From Emticicia agri (GTDB taxonomy: Bacteria > Bacteroidota > Bacteroidia > Cytophagales > Spirosomataceae): a stretch of DNA of 64,000 nucleotides. The notes under the pieces were generated by a model, which was given only the letters and a program-made list of their open reading frames with translations, did no database searches and was not told the DNA's origin. Location: NCBI RefSeq assembly GCF_004168285.1, contig NZ_SEWF01000002.1, forward strand, positions 1-64,000, given 5' to 3'. Below are positions 63,561-64,000 of the stretch, one piece after another; position 1 is the first letter of the stretch, and every line of letters begins with the position of its first letter. The translations under genes were made by a program, and so were the position numbers.

Positions 63561-63600
63561 TTTGTTTAAATATGGAATTTTATGTCCATATTTAAACAAA
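63561..63600. terminator. 16-bp perfect AT-rich hairpin closing the envelope cluster
   Basis: tttgtttaaatatgga pairs perfectly with tccatatttaaacaaa (8-base loop), one base after the stop codon of the W-repeat protein. The stem is AT-rich and has no strong U-run, so it may act as a weak bidirectional terminator or an mRNA-stabilising hairpin. Confidence 0.55.
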
Positions 63601-63682
63601 GTAATATCCCACAAGCAAGATTTGAAAACTTAATTAGAAGTCATAAAATTTTCAAAATATTATCATGTAAACAGAGCCTGAA

Positions 63683-63702
63683 AGAGACCAGATTCAGTCT
63701 CT
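63683..63702 (-). terminator. weak hairpin after the right-edge gene
   Basis: agagac pairs with gtctct across an 8-base loop, about 50 bases after the stop codon of the minus-strand gene at the right edge. The stem is short, and this is a tentative call. Confidence 0.3.
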
Positions 63703-63752
63703 ATTTATTTGGAAATTAACTTAAGTTTCCTGAATAGAAAAAGGAAGTATAA

Positions 63753-64000
63753 CTACTTCACCAACTCCAGCTTCTTCGCAAACTTCTGGGCCTTTAATGA
63801 TAACTCGGTAGCTAAGAAACAATGGTCTTGTGTCATAGCTGTTTCAGTTCGGTTCACGATATCGCTTACTAACTGGCCGCCAAATGGCAGAGGGTCTTTA
63901 CTGCAATCAATGTATTTAGTCTCTTTGTTATTAACTAAATACAAATTATTACCAGTGTCTTTAATAGCAATATCTATGTTTTTACGAATTTCAATAAAGC
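63753..64000 (-). CDS. partial unknown protein, 5' end beyond the window
   Basis: The open frame runs through the right edge without a stop. The visible 81 residues begin 'FIEIRKNIDIAIKDTGNNLY' and end 'SLKAQKFAKKLELVK'. I recognise no domain. A TTG codon at 63944 could be read as a start, but the frame continues upstream, so the gene is cut by the window. The sequence is mixed polar and helical with 'DCSKDPLPFGGQLVSDIV', suggesting a cytoplasmic protein. Confidence 0.5.
   Translation of the reverse strand, partial: FIEIRKNIDIAIKDTGNNLYLVNNKETKYIDCSKDPLPFGGQLVSDIVNRTETAMTQDHCFLATELSLKAQKFAKKLELVK

Overview
The window looks like a chromosomal segment of a Bacteroidota bacterium, most likely of order Cytophagales. 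I infer this from the AT-rich sequence, a SusC/SusD pair, LytTR two-component systems with propeller-type sensor kinases, 'TAnnTTTG' promoter boxes, an ISAon1-type transposase fragment and large secreted repeat proteins. No rRNA, tRNA or CRISPR array was seen.

Layout. (1) 1-435: right-hand end of an ISAon1-type insertion sequence, cut by the window edge. (2) 0.5-11.6 kb: a LytTR response regulator and a giant propeller histidine kinase, divergent from two exported proteins (a YadA-head-like repeat protein and a 1709-residue mosaic). (3) 11.7-18.9 kb: an AraC regulator, an aldo/keto reductase, a second AraC regulator, two NTF2-like secreted proteins and a two-subunit molybdenum hydroxylase. 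Three promoters here share paired 16-bp boxes exactly 21 bp apart, each followed by a -7 box at constant distance, which looks like one AraC regulon. (4) 19-52.4 kb: a long carbohydrate region, almost all on the minus strand, with a GH106-like rhamnosidase and two RbsABC-type transporters. One transporter goes with an oxidoreductase, TIM-barrel isomerase, cupin, DUF4432 protein, DUF1080 lipoprotein, propeller/cytochrome c protein and SusCD. The other goes with an FGGY kinase, DUF2291 protein, DUF1593 protein, DUF5060-type glycosidase, split transketolase, fucose-isomerase-like protein and a DeoR repressor. A second DUF1593 protein is divergent from the repressor. (5) 54-57.9 kb: an S74-chaperone fibre-like protein and a TetR repressor, with the same operator-like sequence upstream of each. 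(6) 58-60.5 kb: a TPR histidine kinase split by a single in-frame TAA, plus its LytTR response regulator. (7) 60.7-63.6 kb: a three-gene envelope cluster (lipoprotein, repeat-linker outer-membrane barrel, W-repeat membrane protein) closed by a 16-bp perfect hairpin. (8) The right edge cuts an unrecognised minus-strand gene.

How it fits together. SusCD and secreted glycosidases would capture and trim plant glycans. The Rbs-type transporters would import the released monosaccharides. The isomerase, FGGY kinase and split transketolase would feed a branched or pentose-like sugar into central metabolism; the known D-apiose route uses this set of steps. The oxidoreductase/TIM-barrel/DUF1080 locus resembles systems that cleave glycosides through 3-keto intermediates. 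These assignments are inferences from gene families and neighbourhood only.
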